Numbered from the stretch's first letter, positions 43,435 to 53,406 are shown. The stretch: 64,000 nucleotides of DNA from Butyrivibrio sp. INlla16 (GCF_900104155.1 NZ_FMYB01000019.1:18184-82183), one strand, 5' to 3'. Numbers and translations are program-made. Notes: generated from the letters alone by a model not told the origin.

Positions 43435-44149
43435 AATATATAGATTAAGGTTAAAAATGCTGAAGAAAAGCTCTACATTAACGATTCCTACAGTTGTCAC
43501 TCTGATTTTTCTCGGAGTAATGTATTCTGTAGCACCGTATGGTATATGTAGTAGTTTTTTACTGTCTGCGCTTTTCATATACTTTATATGTCTGTTTCTG
43601 TCTATATACTTGAATGGTGGAGAGAATGATATATATGAAGAAACGCTATTCCTGCATTGTTTGGACATTCATAGCTATTACTTTTCGCGCGAACTGTTAT
43701 TAATTACATTGGATTTATGCTATACACTTGTGCTGACATTAGTGCCTACGATATTGTTTTTGATGGATAATGGCAGTTTTAACAGGCAGATGGAACTTGC
43801 AGATATTGCATGTGGAGGGGTACATATTTTCATGTGTGGACTCGGGGGTATGATGACAGGAGATTTTTTTCACCCAAGAATTTTTAGAAAGAGAAGGGAT
43901 GCGATAATAGGAGCAATAGCGATTTCCATGCTTGCAGTCTCTAAGGAGGGACTTATTGATTGTTCATCAGCATTTAGTATTTTGAACTTTATACTCCCGC
44001 CTATCACTGATGGGCTCAAATCTGTGGGAAGCAATAGTTATTTTGAACCAAGAGAGATGTTGCTGATATGTATGCACTTGGCGGTTTATTGTTTACTAAT
44101 TATGATAGTAAAAATAAAAATGTTAGAAAAGAAAAAGTTCAGATATTAG
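43394..44149 (+). CDS. membrane protein, ABC transporter permease partner
   Basis: A 251-residue protein with about six transmembrane segments. It overlaps the ATPase gene by 41 bp in another frame, pointing to coupled translation; an alternative ATG at 43457 has AAGG upstream. The sequence is not similar enough to a named family for a specific call. Together with the ATPase it probably forms an exporter. Confidence 0.72.
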   Translation: MRVGKLLGLRNLIEIYRLRLKMLKKSSTLTIPTVVTLIFLGVMYSVAPYGICSSFLLSALFIYFICLFLSIYLNGGENDIYEETLFLHCLDIHSYYFSRELLLITLDLCYTLVLTLVPTILFLMDNGSFNRQMELADIACGGVHIFMCGLGGMMTGDFFHPRIFRKRRDAIIGAIAISMLAVSKEGLIDCSSAFSILNFILPPITDGLKSVGSNSYFEPREMLLICMHLAVYCLLIMIVKIKMLEKKKFRY

Positions 44150-44217
44150 TATGTAGATTGCTTTAACACAATTGATGATAAGTTGATAGTTGATAAGATA
44201 TATTTTATGTCAAAGAG

Positions 44218-44319
44218 TTCGAGCCCATGTATGATACAGTACGTGCAAATATCTGAAGCAAGTTACCGGGGATTGTAGCTAACACAATCATGAATTACAA
44301 TGAGAATGGTGAGTTCTAA
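44218..44319 (+). pseudogene. possible coding remnant
   Basis: A frame reads FEPMYDTVRANI, TGA, SKLPGIVANTIMNYNENGEF, then TAA. It is protein-like across an internal stop and could be a C-terminal remnant of an unidentified gene in the 228-bp gap before the AIM24-type gene. Confidence 0.25.
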
Positions 44320-44377
44320 AAGAATAATTTTAAGAAACTTATTTTTTTAAACATATATTTTAAAAGGAGGTTACTAA

Positions 44378-45055
44378 ATGAATTGTGAAATTAAAGGTGG
44401 AAACTTTCCGGTAGCTATTTGCAAGATGGAAGCTGGAGACGCTATCATGTGTGAAACAGGCGCTATGTCCTGGCTCAGTGGCGGCGTTAAGATGGAAACA
44501 AATACCGGTGGCGGACTTGGCAAGATGATCGGCCGTGCATTTTCAGGCGAGTCTCTGTTTATGAACCGCTATGTAGCTGATAGCCCCGGCATACTTGCAC
44601 TTGGCGCATGTTCACCCGGTGAGATCCGACAGATCGATGTTACAGGTAAGTCAATCGTTGTTCAGAAGGGTTCCTTCCTTGCAATGGATGAAGGCGTAAA
44701 CCTTGATATCTTCTTCCAGAAGAAGATCGGGTCCGGCTTATTCGGTGGTGAAGGATTCATCATGAACAAGCTTTCAGGAAACGGTAAGGCTCTTATTGAA
44801 ATCGATGGTGGCGCTGTAGAGTATGATCTTGCTGCAGGCGAGAAGATGACAATTGACACTGGTTACCTGGTAATGTGCGATGATACTGTATCTATAGACA
44901 TCGTTATGATTAAAGGAATCGGCAACGTTCTCTTCGGTGGTGAAGGTCTCTTCAATACAGTAGTTACAGGCCCCGGTCATGTAGTTCTTCAGACTCAGCC
45001 GCTCCTTCAGTTTGCATCAACACTGGCAGAAATGCTTCATTTAAACAAGAAGTAA
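44378..45055 (+). CDS. AIM24/TIGR00266 family protein
   Basis: A 225-residue beta-rich protein of the AIM24 family. It carries the family patterns GDAIMCETGAMSWLSGGV near the N-terminus, SPGEIRQIDV and the C-terminal LFGGEGLFNTVVTGPG. Length is normal. AAAAGGAGG lies 6 bp upstream. The function is unknown; yeast AIM24 is involved in mitochondrial membrane organisation, which says little about bacteria. Confidence 0.85.
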   Translation: MNCEIKGGNFPVAICKMEAGDAIMCETGAMSWLSGGVKMETNTGGGLGKMIGRAFSGESLFMNRYVADSPGILALGACSPGEIRQIDVTGKSIVVQKGSFLAMDEGVNLDIFFQKKIGSGLFGGEGFIMNKLSGNGKALIEIDGGAVEYDLAAGEKMTIDTGYLVMCDDTVSIDIVMIKGIGNVLFGGEGLFNTVVTGPGHVVLQTQPLLQFASTLAEMLHLNKK

Positions 45056-45119
45056 GGCAAGATATATGTCGCGAATAAAGTTTCCGTGATTGAAGTGTTA
45101 GATATAAGGAGAGGTTATA

Positions 45120-45920
45120 GTGATTAACATTAACACGGTTAAGGCAAGCGATTTTTCAATGGATTATTTCAAGTTCGGAGCCGGACCGCGCAATATGGTG
45201 ATCTTGCCGGGACTTAGTGTTCAGAGCGTTATGGGGTCAGCCGATGCTGTGGCAGATGCCTTCACTATGGCAGTCAATGATTTTACAGTCTACACCATTG
45301 ACAGGAGAAAAGAATTACCGCCGGAATACAGCGTTTACGATATGGCAAGGGATACCGCTGAAGTCATAAAACAGCTGGGGCTTTCCGATATTTATCTGTT
45401 CGGAGCATCTCAGGGCGGAATGATAGCCATGACAATTGCCATAGAGTACCCTGAGCTTGTCAAAAAACTGGCGCTTGCTTCCACATCCTCACATGTTACC
45501 GATGAGCAATTTGAATCCCTGAATAAATGGATAGAGCTTGCGAAAAAAGGTGACAAGGAAGGACTTTATCTATACTTTGGAAAGATGGTCTATCCTCCTG
45601 CAGTATTTGAGCAATTCAGGGATTATTTCATTAATTCCGCTAAGACCGTTACAGACGATGAACTTCGAAGATTCATCATAATTGCAAACGGTGCAAAGAA
45701 TTTTAATGTCACTGACAGGCTCAAAGATATCAGGTGTCCTGTTATGACAACCGGCACCTTTGAAGATGAGGTTCTTGATTCTGACGCCACAATGGAAATT
45801 GCGGAGCAGCTGGATGAAGAGCACGAGTTCAAGCTGTACATGTACACAGGACTCGGCCATGCTTCCTTTGACACGGCACCTGATTATAAGAAAAGAGTAT
45901 ACGACTTTTTTATGGAATGA
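45120..45920 (+). CDS. alpha/beta hydrolase
   Basis: A 266-residue alpha/beta hydrolase-fold protein with a GTG start preceded by AAGGAGAGG. The nucleophile elbow is GASQGG near residue 101, the oxyanion region is ILPGLSVQS near 30 and the catalytic His is in GLGHASFDT near 250. The Asp is likely in TGTFEDEVLDSDAT. Substrate unknown. Confidence 0.85.
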   Translation: MININTVKASDFSMDYFKFGAGPRNMVILPGLSVQSVMGSADAVADAFTMAVNDFTVYTIDRRKELPPEYSVYDMARDTAEVIKQLGLSDIYLFGASQGGMIAMTIAIEYPELVKKLALASTSSHVTDEQFESLNKWIELAKKGDKEGLYLYFGKMVYPPAVFEQFRDYFINSAKTVTDDELRRFIIIANGAKNFNVTDRLKDIRCPVMTTGTFEDEVLDSDATMEIAEQLDEEHEFKLYMYTGLGHASFDTAPDYKKRVYDFFME

Positions 45921-45944
45921 ATTTTATTTGAGATTATGTAAATA

Positions 45945-46004
45945 AGTGTAAAACAGACCCGGATAAGTGTATCCGAGTCTGTTTTTTTGTGTGGATGATA
46001 TATT
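45945..46004 (+). promoter_or_regulatory. family B promoter B1
   Basis: AGTGTAAAACAG at 45945 and AGTGTATCC at 45966 (21-bp period). The -10 box TATATT lies at 45999-46004, 33 bp after the second AGTG. No -35 box. It would drive the GHKL kinase gene at 46119. Confidence 0.65.
45953..45988 (+). terminator. terminator overlapping promoter B1
   Basis: ACAGACcCGGATA pairs with TATCCGaGTCTGT across AGTG, followed by TTTTTTT. The stem includes both half-sites of the family B direct repeat, so the same bases end one transcript and may activate the next. Confidence 0.85.
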
Positions 46005-46118
46005 TTTATGTGGAAAATCAGATAAACACTATAAAATTCAAATACATCTTATTGACGATATTTTGTATAATATTCTATGAAGAAATATAAGTGAATTTAA
46101 TGAAGGATAAATATCGAA

Positions 46119-47744
46119 ATGACAGTGCGCACCGTTCTTTTAGCAGTAATTATATTCAGCATATTTTCCATGTTTTTTGAAGGCTTTATTGTATTCAGAA
46201 ACATGAAAAATAAGCTTCATGCATATCTTTTCCTCAACTGTATAGCAATGCTCATAAGTAATACAGGATATCTTTTGCAGCTTCTTTCAAAAACGGAAGA
46301 TGCCTATATTGCTGCGCTGAAGTTTTCTTATGTAGGAAGAGTCTGGATCGTTTTTTCTCTGTTTATGTTTACTGCGCAGCTTGTTCATATCAATATTCCA
46401 AGAGCTTTATCGGGAGCATTTATACTAATTGATGCTGCGGTATATGTGCTGATTTTTTCTCTGCAGGAGCATACTCTCTATTATTCGAAAATATGGTTTG
46501 ACAAGACCGGAATGTTTCCGGTTCTGCTTCACAGAAATGGCATTGTCCATAAAGTGTTTATGCAGTATCAGGTCATTGCAATAATAATTATGCTTTTCTT
46601 ACTGATAAGGTCTGTAAAGAATCATAGCGGAAGTACGGCCAGAAAGCGCGCATGTATCATCCTTGGCGGCTTTTTCATTTCTGCAACTCTTTATATTATG
46701 CAGATCGCACACGCATTTTTTATTACATACTATTTTGATATTTCCGTTGTTGGAAATGTGGCAATCACAATCTCTATGTTTATAGCTATATTCAGATACA
46801 ACCTGCTTGGGGTTATCGACATGGCAAGAGATTATATTGTCGACAGGTTGTCCGAAGGAGTTATCGCATTGGATGAAAGTGGAAGTGTGCAGTATTACAA
46901 CGAACATGCCAAGGAGCTTTATCCGGAAATAACTAAAGATCCGATGGATGTTGTTAATGCCCTTCGTGAGGCTATCATAAGAGGCGATACCATAAAGGTT
47001 GGTGATAAATACTATACTCCTGAGGAGAAAGAACTTTTCGCAGATGGTGAAGTCATCGGAAAACTCTATGCTCTCGTCGATTCAACTGTACTTAAGCAGA
47101 GGGAGTATCAGCTAAAATCCGATGCAGCTATCCTGGAAATGGCTGCCGGCAGTATGCGCGACAGACTTAACGCTGCAGAAGAACTCATCAGTCAGGACAG
47201 GGCTATGCGTCATGACAGGAGACACTTTGAGGCACTTGTTTTAGCACTTATTCAGGACGGTAAGGTGGATGAAGCCAGAAAATGCCTTGAGGAGAGATTA
47301 TCTCAGGAACCTCGCGGAAGTCACCGCTATTGCGAGAATACCACAGTTAATGCTGCGCTTATGCATTATGTGACGCTTGCAGAGCGCAGTGATATAAAGG
47401 TTACAGTATCTACAAATATTCCCTATAAAACCGATGTTGATGAGATGCAGCTTGCAATAGCGATAAGCAATTTGCTTGAGAATGCGATTCACGCCTGCGA
47501 AAAAGTGCCGGAAGGTGAACGTTTTATTGAGGTTACTGCAAAATATAAGCAGCAGCTCCTTTTGGAGATATCTAATTCATGTAACGAAAGAGCGGAGCTG
47601 GATGAAGATGGGCATCCTGTCACATCAGAAGACGGCCATGGCATCGGAACCAGAAGTGTTCTTGATTTTGTTAAAAAGACAAACAGTGAGATCAGATACG
47701 TCGCCGAGGATAATAAATTTAAGGTGCGCATGATAGTAGGTTAA
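46119..47744 (+). CDS. GHKL-type sensor histidine kinase with 7TM sensor
   Basis: A 541-residue membrane kinase. Seven or eight N-terminal helices (about 5-230) resemble the 7TM N-terminal region of histidine kinases. A PAS-like stretch (LSEGVIALDESGSVQYYN) follows. The phosphoacceptor region is MRHDRRHFEALVLAL near 365-379, as in AgrC/GHKL kinases, and the ATPase has SNLLENAIHACEK and GHGIGTRSV. Such kinases normally signal to LytTR response regulators; none is encoded next to it. Promoter B1 lies upstream. Confidence 0.85.
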   Translation: MTVRTVLLAVIIFSIFSMFFEGFIVFRNMKNKLHAYLFLNCIAMLISNTGYLLQLLSKTEDAYIAALKFSYVGRVWIVFSLFMFTAQLVHINIPRALSGAFILIDAAVYVLIFSLQEHTLYYSKIWFDKTGMFPVLLHRNGIVHKVFMQYQVIAIIIMLFLLIRSVKNHSGSTARKRACIILGGFFISATLYIMQIAHAFFITYYFDISVVGNVAITISMFIAIFRYNLLGVIDMARDYIVDRLSEGVIALDESGSVQYYNEHAKELYPEITKDPMDVVNALREAIIRGDTIKVGDKYYTPEEKELFADGEVIGKLYALVDSTVLKQREYQLKSDAAILEMAAGSMRDRLNAAEELISQDRAMRHDRRHFEALVLALIQDGKVDEARKCLEERLSQEPRGSHRYCENTTVNAALMHYVTLAERSDIKVTVSTNIPYKTDVDEMQLAIAISNLLENAIHACEKVPEGERFIEVTAKYKQQLLLEISNSCNERAELDEDGHPVTSEDGHGIGTRSVLDFVKKTNSEIRYVAEDNKFKVRMIVG

Positions 47745-47761
47745 TTCGAGGAAATGTGTTT

Positions 47762-49075
47762 ATGAAAAAAGGTGCGTTGTTTCTTTTATCTATGATCATA
47801 TGCTTGAGTACGCTTTCCGGCTGTAATAAGCCCCAGGAGCAGGAAGGGAAAACCGTCATAACCTTTCAGACATGGAATCCTGCAGATTATGGGCCGGACA
47901 GTCCGATTTACAAGATCATAGATTCTTTTGAAAAAGAGAATCCCGATATAAAAGTTAATTATGTTTTTACCGAGGCAAATGCATATCAGGAGCATATGCG
48001 GGTAGAACTTATAGACGGTGATGGACCCGATGTATATGGCATAAGTTCGGGTTCCGCTTTTGATGCATTCAGGCTATTTGAGGAGAATCTTACTCCTTTT
48101 TGTGAGAACAGCTGGGGATCCGAGTGGCAGGATAAATTCCTTGATTCATGCCTTTCGCGTGTTAGCGATGTTGACGGCAAGATTTATGGACTTCCGCTTG
48201 GACAGACCTATGCCGGATATATGTGGGCAGATGTCAACATGCTGAAAAACTATGGTCTTAAAGTGCCAACCTCATATAAAGAAATGCAGGAAACATGCAG
48301 CAAACTTCGTGAAAACGGGCAATATCCGTTAGCTATAGGCGCAAAGGATTCCTGGATGAATCTTGATTTGTGGATGTCCATAGCAGCTGACTGCGGGAGC
48401 GATGCCTTGTACGATGCGATTGAGGGCAGAGCTTCCTTTGAATCAGAACCTCTGATAGAATCCTTCAAAATATGGCAGGACTCATTTAGTAATGGAGTAT
48501 TTCAGGATAAAGCAATCAAAATGCCGATTTATAATAAGGTCAACGATATGTTTCAGCGGGAGGGAACTATTCCCATGTTTGTAAACGGCTCATGGGCCAT
48601 GAATATGTATACGGTAAGCGATGAAAAAACCCGCGCAGTCTTTGATGCTGAGGGAGCGGAACACGAGGCTTTTCTGATTGACTGGAATGATGATGGAAAA
48701 GTGTCTCCGGTAACAGCTAATGTAGATGTAATCCTTTGCCTGAACCCGGAGTCCCGTCAGAAGGAGGCGGCTTTCCGCTTTATGTCATATTTGGTAAATG
48801 AGGGACAGGAGCTTCTTGTTAATCGGTATCTTGAATATATGCCCTCCCGTGCTGACATGGAGTTGAATATACAGGGATTAAGCGAGGATGGGAAAAAGAA
48901 TCTTGACTATATCATAGAGAACGGAAAAACAAATGTCGCCGGAACAAGAGGAATTAAGTACGAAGACCTGAGTCTTGCCGTATGTGATGCACTTGAAGAT
49001 CTGGCATTATCATATATTACTCCGGAGGAAGCAGCCGGCAGGATACAAAAGGTATCAAGCAGTGTTATCCGCTGA
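47762..49075 (+). CDS. extracellular solute-binding lipoprotein (family 1)
   Basis: A 437-residue lipoprotein. The signal peptide ends LSTLSGC, with Cys lipidated. The mature protein has the fold pattern of sugar-binding proteins of ABC importers (VITFQTWNPADYGP, VNYVFTEANAYQEHM, MFVNGSWAMNMY). No permease or ATPase gene for it is adjacent. The start at 47762 follows GAGGA. It begins 17 bp after the kinase gene, so it may serve as the ligand receptor for that kinase. Confidence 0.85.
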   Translation: MKKGALFLLSMIICLSTLSGCNKPQEQEGKTVITFQTWNPADYGPDSPIYKIIDSFEKENPDIKVNYVFTEANAYQEHMRVELIDGDGPDVYGISSGSAFDAFRLFEENLTPFCENSWGSEWQDKFLDSCLSRVSDVDGKIYGLPLGQTYAGYMWADVNMLKNYGLKVPTSYKEMQETCSKLRENGQYPLAIGAKDSWMNLDLWMSIAADCGSDALYDAIEGRASFESEPLIESFKIWQDSFSNGVFQDKAIKMPIYNKVNDMFQREGTIPMFVNGSWAMNMYTVSDEKTRAVFDAEGAEHEAFLIDWNDDGKVSPVTANVDVILCLNPESRQKEAAFRFMSYLVNEGQELLVNRYLEYMPSRADMELNIQGLSEDGKKNLDYIIENGKTNVAGTRGIKYEDLSLAVCDALEDLALSYITPEEAAGRIQKVSSSVIR

Positions 49076-49114
49076 CATTGGTGACAATCACCTATCAATA
49101 GCATGGAGGACAAG

Positions 49115-50089
49115 ATGGTTAACAGTAAAACAAAGTATGAAGCAACGCATGAAGAAATTAGGGAATTATTCGCTTTTCATAAGCTAGGACAAGTGAAGAA
49201 CATTGCACCGCTGGGAAATGGTGAGTTCAATGCTGCGTATAAAGTTACTCTCGATGATGGAAAAAGCTTTGCCCTTAAGATAGCGCCTCCGGAGGGAGCA
49301 ACCGTTCTTACATATGAAAAGAACATGATGGAATCTGAGGTGTTCTGGTACAAGAAGATGCACGAGAATACTGATATTCTATGTCCGGAAGTATATGTGT
49401 CCGATTTTTCAAAGAGCATCATAAAAAGTAACTGCTTTATCATGCAGATGATGGAGGGAGAGCCCTTGTGGGCTGTCAACTTTTCGGATCAGGAATATGA
49501 AAAGGTTCAGAAGCAGAAGATAGAAATGCTTACAAAAATTCACAGGATTAAAAATGACAAATTCGGCTATAGGCAATCCGGGCTTCATGATACATGGGGA
49601 GAAGCGTTAAAATCCATGGCGGGCAATCTGGTTAATGACTGCAAAGCGCTAGGATATGAGACCCCGGATGGGGAGAGATTTATTGAATGCATAGACAAGC
49701 ATTCTGAAATCCTTAAGAATGTGCCTTGCCGTATGGTGAATTTTGATCTGTGGGACAGCAATGTCCTTTATAAAGATGGAAAGATTTGCTGGATTGACCC
49801 GGAGCGCGGATTCTGGGGTGACCCGGTGGCAGACTTTATTACCCTTGGTGCCGGACAAAAAACACCGCTGTCAGCAAAGCAGAAAGAGATAGATATATAT
49901 AACGAGACAGCAAATGAGAAGATAGTTCTTTCCAAGGAGACAGAGATCAGATATGCATTTGCAGTATGCCTACTTGCACTAATCGAAGAAGTTGAAAAAT
50001 ATGTCAGATATGAGCCGGATGAGCCAAACTATATTAGAAACACAGCGGACGCGAGAGATATGTATGATATGGCGTTTGGAATACTATAA
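49115..50089 (+). CDS. APH/choline kinase-like phosphotransferase
   Basis: A 324-residue protein-kinase-like fold enzyme. The nucleotide loop is LGNGEFNAAYKV, the ATP lysine lies in FALKIAPP, the catalytic loop is NFDLWDSNVLY (the HGDxxxxN position with the His replaced) and the metal site is IDPERGFWGDP. It probably phosphorylates a small alcohol or an aminoglycoside-like molecule. The start at 49115 follows GGAGGA. Confidence 0.82.
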   Translation: MVNSKTKYEATHEEIRELFAFHKLGQVKNIAPLGNGEFNAAYKVTLDDGKSFALKIAPPEGATVLTYEKNMMESEVFWYKKMHENTDILCPEVYVSDFSKSIIKSNCFIMQMMEGEPLWAVNFSDQEYEKVQKQKIEMLTKIHRIKNDKFGYRQSGLHDTWGEALKSMAGNLVNDCKALGYETPDGERFIECIDKHSEILKNVPCRMVNFDLWDSNVLYKDGKICWIDPERGFWGDPVADFITLGAGQKTPLSAKQKEIDIYNETANEKIVLSKETEIRYAFAVCLLALIEEVEKYVRYEPDEPNYIRNTADARDMYDMAFGIL

Positions 50090-50135
50090 ACTGCATTACG
50101 AAAAAATTTTCATATAAACGATAAAGGACAAGACA

Positions 50136-50960
50136 ATGAAATCATTTATAAGACTTACCGATTTCAAGAAAAGTGAATTATTGGAGATATTCAAGATTGC
50201 TGATTCTATAGAGCAGTATGACGGATTTTTAAAGGGAAAGACTGTCGTTATGTTCTTTCCGGCATCCGGTATAAGAACAAGAGTGTCTTTTGAAAAAGGC
50301 ATTTATCTTCTTGGTGGGCAATCCATATTATTTGATCCTGCGACGTTAGACAAAAAAGAAGATATCAGGGATGTATGCGGATATCTGCAAAATTGGGCAG
50401 ATGCAGTTATCGTGCGATATCCGGACATTACTGTGCTTGATAAAATGACAAAAGTTATGAAAGTACCTGTTATAAATGCTCTTACAGATGATAACCATCC
50501 GTGTGAAATGATGTCTGACCTATATGCTCTTTCAAAAATCAGAGCTGATTATCTTCAGGATAACTATTTGTTTGTTGGAGCTGATGGTAATATAGGTAGG
50601 GCTTGGAAAGAAGCTGCTGAAGCATTCGGATTGTCACTGGTTCAGAGTAGTCCGGCCAAGTATCAGATTCCGGAAGTTCATTGTAATGAAAATTTGAAGG
50701 ATGCAATTGCTGGAAAAGATATCATATGTACAGATTCCATTCCTTCAAATATGATAAATGATTTCAAGGATTATCAGACTTCTAAAAACATGATGCGATT
50801 AGCCAATGAAGGAGCAATCCTTAATCCATGTCCACCATTTTACAGAGGAGAAGAAGTAACAGAAGATGTAATTGATTCTGATTATTTTGTTGGATACAAG
50901 TTCAAACAGAGCTTATTAATAGTACAGCAGGCGATACTAATTTATTGTCTGTCATATTAA
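50136..50960 (+). CDS. ornithine/aspartate carbamoyltransferase family protein, atypical
   Basis: A 274-residue protein with the carbamoyltransferase fold. The carbamoyl phosphate loop is ASGIRTRVSFEKG (STRTR is usual), the second motif is HPCEMMSDLYAL (HPCQxxAD usual) and the C-terminal motif is NPCPPFYRGEEV. It is ~30-40 residues shorter than ornithine carbamoyltransferase. The altered loop suggests a different substrate or a loss of activity. No arginine or pyrimidine genes surround it. Confidence 0.78.
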   Translation: MKSFIRLTDFKKSELLEIFKIADSIEQYDGFLKGKTVVMFFPASGIRTRVSFEKGIYLLGGQSILFDPATLDKKEDIRDVCGYLQNWADAVIVRYPDITVLDKMTKVMKVPVINALTDDNHPCEMMSDLYALSKIRADYLQDNYLFVGADGNIGRAWKEAAEAFGLSLVQSSPAKYQIPEVHCNENLKDAIAGKDIICTDSIPSNMINDFKDYQTSKNMMRLANEGAILNPCPPFYRGEEVTEDVIDSDYFVGYKFKQSLLIVQQAILIYCLSY

Positions 50961-51028
50961 CGAGGAGGTAACTTTCAGATAACAGAGGAACAAAATGGAT
51001 AAGCAGATACTTTTAACAAGGAGGTGTT

Positions 51029-51475
51029 ATGGGATTGGAATTTTTGCAGGCATCTACAGCGGATGCTTTAACTATAACCGGGATTTCGAGGCGGGCTTTT
51101 CACAGTGACGTGGAAGCTGGATCTAAGGAAAAAACGGGACCTCCGGGATATATGTCAGTTCCGTTTCATACAAAGATGGCCAAATCAAATCATCTTTTCA
51201 AACTGGTTGATAACGGCCTGATTATCGGCGGAGCGATACTTTTTTTAGATGATGAAAAACTAAATATTGGTAGGATTTTTATCGGGCCGGAGAATTATCG
51301 AAAAGGCTATGGAGTTTTCATGATGCAGCAAATAGAAGCTTTATATCCATCGGTAAAGGAATTTACACTTGATACACCAATCTGGAACATCAGAACTAAT
51401 TCATTTTATACGAAAATGGGATATACGGAAGTAAGACGCGATAATGATTTCATCTATTATGCCAAACAACGATAA
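51029..51475 (+). CDS. GNAT family N-acetyltransferase
   Basis: A 148-residue GNAT protein. The acetyl-CoA loop is GPENYRKGYGVFMMQQ near residue 90, and the C-terminal NSFYTKMGYTEV is the usual beta-bulge end. AAGGAGG lies 5 bp upstream. The substrate is unknown. Confidence 0.82.
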   Translation: MGLEFLQASTADALTITGISRRAFHSDVEAGSKEKTGPPGYMSVPFHTKMAKSNHLFKLVDNGLIIGGAILFLDDEKLNIGRIFIGPENYRKGYGVFMMQQIEALYPSVKEFTLDTPIWNIRTNSFYTKMGYTEVRRDNDFIYYAKQR

Positions 51476-51512
51476 AATTCTTGTTGGTCATTTTTGAAGG
51501 ATAAAGGTTTAA

Positions 51513-52031
51513 ATGGAACAGAAAATCATATTGGAAGCAGACAGATTGTTTCTTCGCGAAATGAATATGGATGACTTTGATGCATTGTATAAGGTCCTCG
51601 CTAATACAGATATCATGCAGCATTATCCGTATTCTTTTGACGAGGAGAGAGTAAGAAATTGGATTGAAAGAAACATGAACCGTTATCATGAGAATGGTTT
51701 TGGTCTGTGGGCTGTATGTTTGAAAGATACAGGAGAGATGATCGGTGACTGCGGATTGACACTTCAAAATATTGAGGGGGAGATGCTCCCGGAGATTGGT
51801 TATCACATACGTGCAGATCAGCAGCACAAAGGCTATGCCAAGGAAGCAGCTGCTGCTGTCAGGGACTGGGCATTTGCAAACACGAATTATCCTGCGCTTT
51901 ATTCATATTGCAAATATACAAACATCGGCTCCTATAAAACTGCAGAATCGATAGGCATGCATTTCGAGAAGGAATATCCGGATCCTGAAAATGAGATTAC
52001 CCATGTATCTGTAATCTTTCGTAAAGAGTAG
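51513..52031 (+). CDS. GNAT family N-acetyltransferase, RimJ-like
   Basis: A 172-residue protein of the Acetyltransf_3 type (RimJ/RimL-like). It begins ILEADRLFLREMNMDDFDAL, with the acetyl-CoA loop in IRADQQHKGYAKEAAAA and the end NIGSYKTAESIGMHFEKEY. AAGGATAAAGG lies upstream. The substrate is unknown. Confidence 0.85.
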   Translation: MEQKIILEADRLFLREMNMDDFDALYKVLANTDIMQHYPYSFDEERVRNWIERNMNRYHENGFGLWAVCLKDTGEMIGDCGLTLQNIEGEMLPEIGYHIRADQQHKGYAKEAAAAVRDWAFANTNYPALYSYCKYTNIGSYKTAESIGMHFEKEYPDPENEITHVSVIFRKE

Positions 52032-52115
52032 AGAGTTGTATATATTTCAGCACAACGCTCTAACTACTAAGGAATTGGCGCAGAAAACCGGAACGTAATG
52101 AACCAAGGAGGCTTT

Positions 52116-52739
52116 ATGGGAAACCCATGGGAAGAGATAAATCTGGAGGATTACGAGAGTCATATGAGCCTCGATAGTGTTAATCAGCTTCAGACTATGA
52201 ATTCAATTATGAAGGAGCAGTTTAATGCATATCCTGTAGATAGAGCGATGGTACTAGGGATTGCAGGAGGGAACGGACTAGAGCATGTAAGCCGGGATAA
52301 GTACCAAACAGTTTATGGGGTGGATATCAATGAAGATTATCTTCGAGCAGTTTCAGAACGATATGATAATCTGTCTGATATATTGAAATGCCTGAAGATT
52401 GATTTGATAAAAGAGTCGGACCGGCTTCCGTATGCACAACTCCTTATAGCAAATCTTCTTATCGAGTATATTGGTTATGAAGTATTTCAAAGAGTAATCT
52501 GTAAAGTGAATCCCGAATATGTGTCATGTGTAATTCAGGTCAACACAGATGACGAACAGTGGGTATCGGATTCGCCTTATCTACATGCATTTGACAGGCT
52601 GGACGAGGTACATCATCAGATGGACGAGAAAATTCTTTTGGCTAAATTGATGGAGATAGGATATAAAGACATACTTAAGACAAGGACCTCACTTCCTAAC
52701 GGGAAGGCTTTAATTAGAATGGATTTCCTAAAAGGATAA
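52116..52739 (+). CDS. class I SAM-dependent methyltransferase
   Basis: A 207-residue methyltransferase-like protein. Motif I is VLGIAGGNGLEHV near residue 45, and motif II is VYGVDINEDYLRAV near 65. The start at 52116 follows AAGGAGG; an earlier in-frame ATG at 52098 is less likely. The substrate is unknown. Confidence 0.8.
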   Translation: MGNPWEEINLEDYESHMSLDSVNQLQTMNSIMKEQFNAYPVDRAMVLGIAGGNGLEHVSRDKYQTVYGVDINEDYLRAVSERYDNLSDILKCLKIDLIKESDRLPYAQLLIANLLIEYIGYEVFQRVICKVNPEYVSCVIQVNTDDEQWVSDSPYLHAFDRLDEVHHQMDEKILLAKLMEIGYKDILKTRTSLPNGKALIRMDFLKG

Positions 52740-52744
52740 CAAGG

Positions 52745-52864
52745 ATGAGATATACGAGGATAGCTGTGCAGAAAGCTAATTATGCTGTTCGAATATATGA
52801 GAAGGTAGGATTTAAAACTGTGTATGAAAATGAAGAAGAGTTTATAATGGTGTGCGAACTATGA
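52745..52864 (+). pseudogene. C-terminal GNAT remnant (39 aa)
   Basis: MRYTRIAVQKANYAVRIYEK, then VGF...EEFIMVCEL. This is the C-terminal portion of a GNAT acetyltransferase without its catalytic core. Its stop overlaps the next start (ATGA). Confidence 0.6.
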
Positions 52865-53406
52865 TCGTTATTATTACAGGAGCATCACATACCGGCAAGA
52901 CTGTTCTTGCTCAGAGGATGCTTGAAAAATACAAATATCCATATGTCTCTATTGACCACTTGAAGATGGGATTGATCAGAAGTGGTAATACTGATCTAAC
53001 GCCAGAGGATGATGACGACCTTGTAGGATATCTCTGGCCGATTGTTCGTGAAATGATTAAGACAGCTATAGAGAATCGGCAGAATCTTATCGTGGAGGGT
53101 TGTTATATTCCTTACGATTGGCGTAAGGATTTCGATGATTGCTATTTGCCCGAAATTAGGTTTATTTGTCTGGCAATGACGGATGTATACATTGATGCAC
53201 ATTTTGATGATATACGGAATCATGGATCAGACATCGAAACCAGACTTGATGATTCTGATTGTACTGCTGATTGGTTAAAAAATGATAATCAGAAGAATAT
53301 AGAAGGTTTTGGACGGACAGGGGATCAAGTGATACTAATAGACAAAGATTATGAAAGTGATATAAGAGAAGCTTTGAAACAACTGGATGGAACAGGCAGT
53401 CAGTGA
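52861..53406 (+). CDS. P-loop nucleotide kinase-like protein
   Basis: A 181-residue AAA_33/zeta-toxin-type small kinase. Walker A is ITGASHTGKTVLAQR near residue 5, and IVEGCYIPYDWRKDF includes a Walker B-like part. The start at 52861 overlaps the preceding remnant's stop. Many such proteins near GNAT and methyltransferase genes are uncharacterised kinases. Confidence 0.72.
   Translation: MIVIITGASHTGKTVLAQRMLEKYKYPYVSIDHLKMGLIRSGNTDLTPEDDDDLVGYLWPIVREMIKTAIENRQNLIVEGCYIPYDWRKDFDDCYLPEIRFICLAMTDVYIDAHFDDIRNHGSDIETRLDDSDCTADWLKNDNQKNIEGFGRTGDQVILIDKDYESDIREALKQLDGTGSQ

Noticed and set aside
46052..46071. TTGACG and TATAAT before the GHKL kinase as a standard promoter
   Set aside because: The spacing is only 8 bp, far from the usual 16-18 bp, so they cannot work as one promoter.
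50995..51120. ORF starting at ATG 50995 with a ribosome binding site
   Set aside because: It lies out of frame over the GNAT gene at 51029, which has a stronger site and clear homology; the alternative product is not protein-like.
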